IMG/VR virus record: IMGVR_UViG_3300033149_007560
Coordinates: 1 to 30,792 of that record
Length of the DNA: 30,792 bases
From: a virus
Strand: one strand, 5' to 3'
The number at the start of each line of letters is the position of its first letter. Positions within the stretch are counted from its first letter, which is position 1. This document shows, piece by piece, positions 30,220-30,792 of this stretch. The notes under the pieces are model-generated. The model saw only the letters and a program-made list of their open reading frames with translations. It was not told the origin of the DNA and searched no databases. A program made the translations under genes and the position numbers.

Positions 30220-30792
30220 TTATACTTCGTAAAATTCAAATACAACAGCTACTGTTGCACCATCACTATCAGGTGTATATTTTATAATATAATCCTCATT
30301 CTGATTAAGTACTATTTCAGCTGCTTCTCTTGTAATACCCCCAATTTTCGTTCTATTATTATTAGTTCCAAGATAAACAACTTCTAATAAAGTGCCGTCA
30401 TTACTTGTAGTCGTATCTTTATAAATCTTAGTAGTAGTAGTATTAGATGAATCTCTCTTGCTATTATAGACAGTTAACTCAGTACCACCTGCGTTTATTG
30501 TTGGATTTTCATAGAATTCAACTAATCCAGCTGTATCTACAGATATTGATGAGGAAAAATGTATTCTAACAGCAGTATCAGGGGTTTTAATTCTCCAGTA
30601 CTTAGGAGTTGCATTATCAACATCCAAATCATAATCTGTCATAATAAAATACTTACCTTCGTGAATATTATGATGTTCTATTGGAATAATAACTAATCCA
30701 TCAATGTTATCTTCCATAACCCTTCCATCGCTATAAACAATAGCAACTTTTCCTGAAGGTAATGAATTGAAATTTCCTTTATTATCTGACAT
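30220..30792 (-). CDS. Conserved phage virion-associated protein, possibly truncated at the window edge
   Basis: The 190 residues starting MSDNKGNFNSLPSGK contain PIEHHNIHEGKYFIMTDYDL, PKYWRIKTPDTAVRI, FYENPTINAGGT and a strand-rich ending (EDYIIKYTPD...EFYEV). This pattern, HxxIHxGxxF then IxTPD, is frequent in small phage structural proteins of unknown exact place. The ATG lies on the last three bases of the window, so the true start could be further upstream. It is 12 nt upstream of the methyltransferase gene. Confidence 0.6.
   Translation of the reverse strand: MSDNKGNFNSLPSGKVAIVYSDGRVMEDNIDGLVIIPIEHHNIHEGKYFIMTDYDLDVDNATPKYWRIKTPDTAVRIHFSSSISVDTAGLVEFYENPTINAGGTELTVYNSKRDSSNTTTTKIYKDTTTSNDGTLLEVVYLGTNNNRTKIGGITREAAEIVLNQNEDYIIKYTPDSDGATVAVVFEFYEV

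Noticed and set aside
1-30792. CRISPR arrays, tRNA or rRNA genes, insertion sequences, integrase or attachment sites
   Set aside because: No regularly spaced repeats, tRNA-like cloverleaf, transposase or integrase motif was seen; the only mobile elements are the intron and the intein.
1-30792. Archaeal host
   Set aside because: Weak SD use could fit leaderless archaeal genes, but the sigma70-type promoters, T-tract terminators and bacterial-type MetK point to a bacterium.
1-30792. Alternative genetic code (TGA as an amino acid), as in some uncultured bacteria
   Set aside because: TGA closes several genes in tight ATGA overlaps (for example at 2427, 22180 and 28926), and recognised proteins are complete in the standard code.

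Overview
This is a 30.8 kb piece of an AT-rich genome of a tailed bacteriophage (or provirus). Every protein gene is on the minus strand, so transcription runs from right to left. The phage assignment rests on a nearly complete HK97-type head and packaging set: small terminase, large terminase, portal, MuF-type head protein, prohead protease and major capsid protein. A bacterial host is supported by two near-perfect sigma70-type promoters (TTGACA, 17 bp, TATAAT or TATAGT), factor-independent terminators and a bacterial-type MetK. The host group cannot be named from sequence. Most start codons have an AT-rich leader without a clear Shine-Dalgarno motif. TGA is used as a normal stop.

Layout in the order of transcription (right to left). 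30792-27105: a phage structural-like protein touching the window edge, a ParB-domain DNA methyltransferase, and the small and large terminase subunits. 27102-9597: a block of about 17.5 kb of sugar and glycan genes inserted between terminase and portal. It holds two SDR sugar-nucleotide enzymes, a cupin isomerase, an intein-containing UDP-sugar dehydrogenase, S-adenosylmethionine synthetase, a polysaccharide deacetylase, several glycosyltransferases, three class I methyltransferases, two radical-SAM/SPASM enzymes and a nucleotidyltransferase. 9610-4100: a small unknown gene, a consensus promoter followed at once by a terminator, then portal, MuF, protease and major capsid. 4029-1: a small gene, then a second glycan block (three glycosyltransferase-like genes and a methyltransferase) and a partial gene leaving the window. 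No gene-free stretch exceeds 300 bases.

Three genes are not what simple ORF calling would suggest. The major capsid gene is split by a 691-nt group I intron carrying a LAGLIDADG endonuclease; the P1, P10, P9, R and S elements can be read directly, and splicing restores a normal 395-residue capsid protein. The UDP-sugar dehydrogenase carries a 362-residue LAGLIDADG intein exactly in front of its catalytic cysteine. The MuF gene has no usable start for its N-terminal helical region; that region lies in the -1 frame behind an A-AAA-AAG slip site at the end of the portal gene, so a portal-MuF fusion made by frameshifting is likely.

Working model (inference): the phage builds or remodels a surface glycan. 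Sugar nucleotides would be made by the dehydrogenase, SDR and cupin enzymes, polymerised by about ten glycosyltransferases, and trimmed or decorated by the deacetylase, methyltransferases and radical-SAM enzymes. The phage's own MetK would supply SAM for at least seven SAM-dependent enzymes. Head genes have a separate promoter whose read-through of an immediate terminator may be controlled by antitermination. A short plus-strand RNA candidate lies inside the glycan block.
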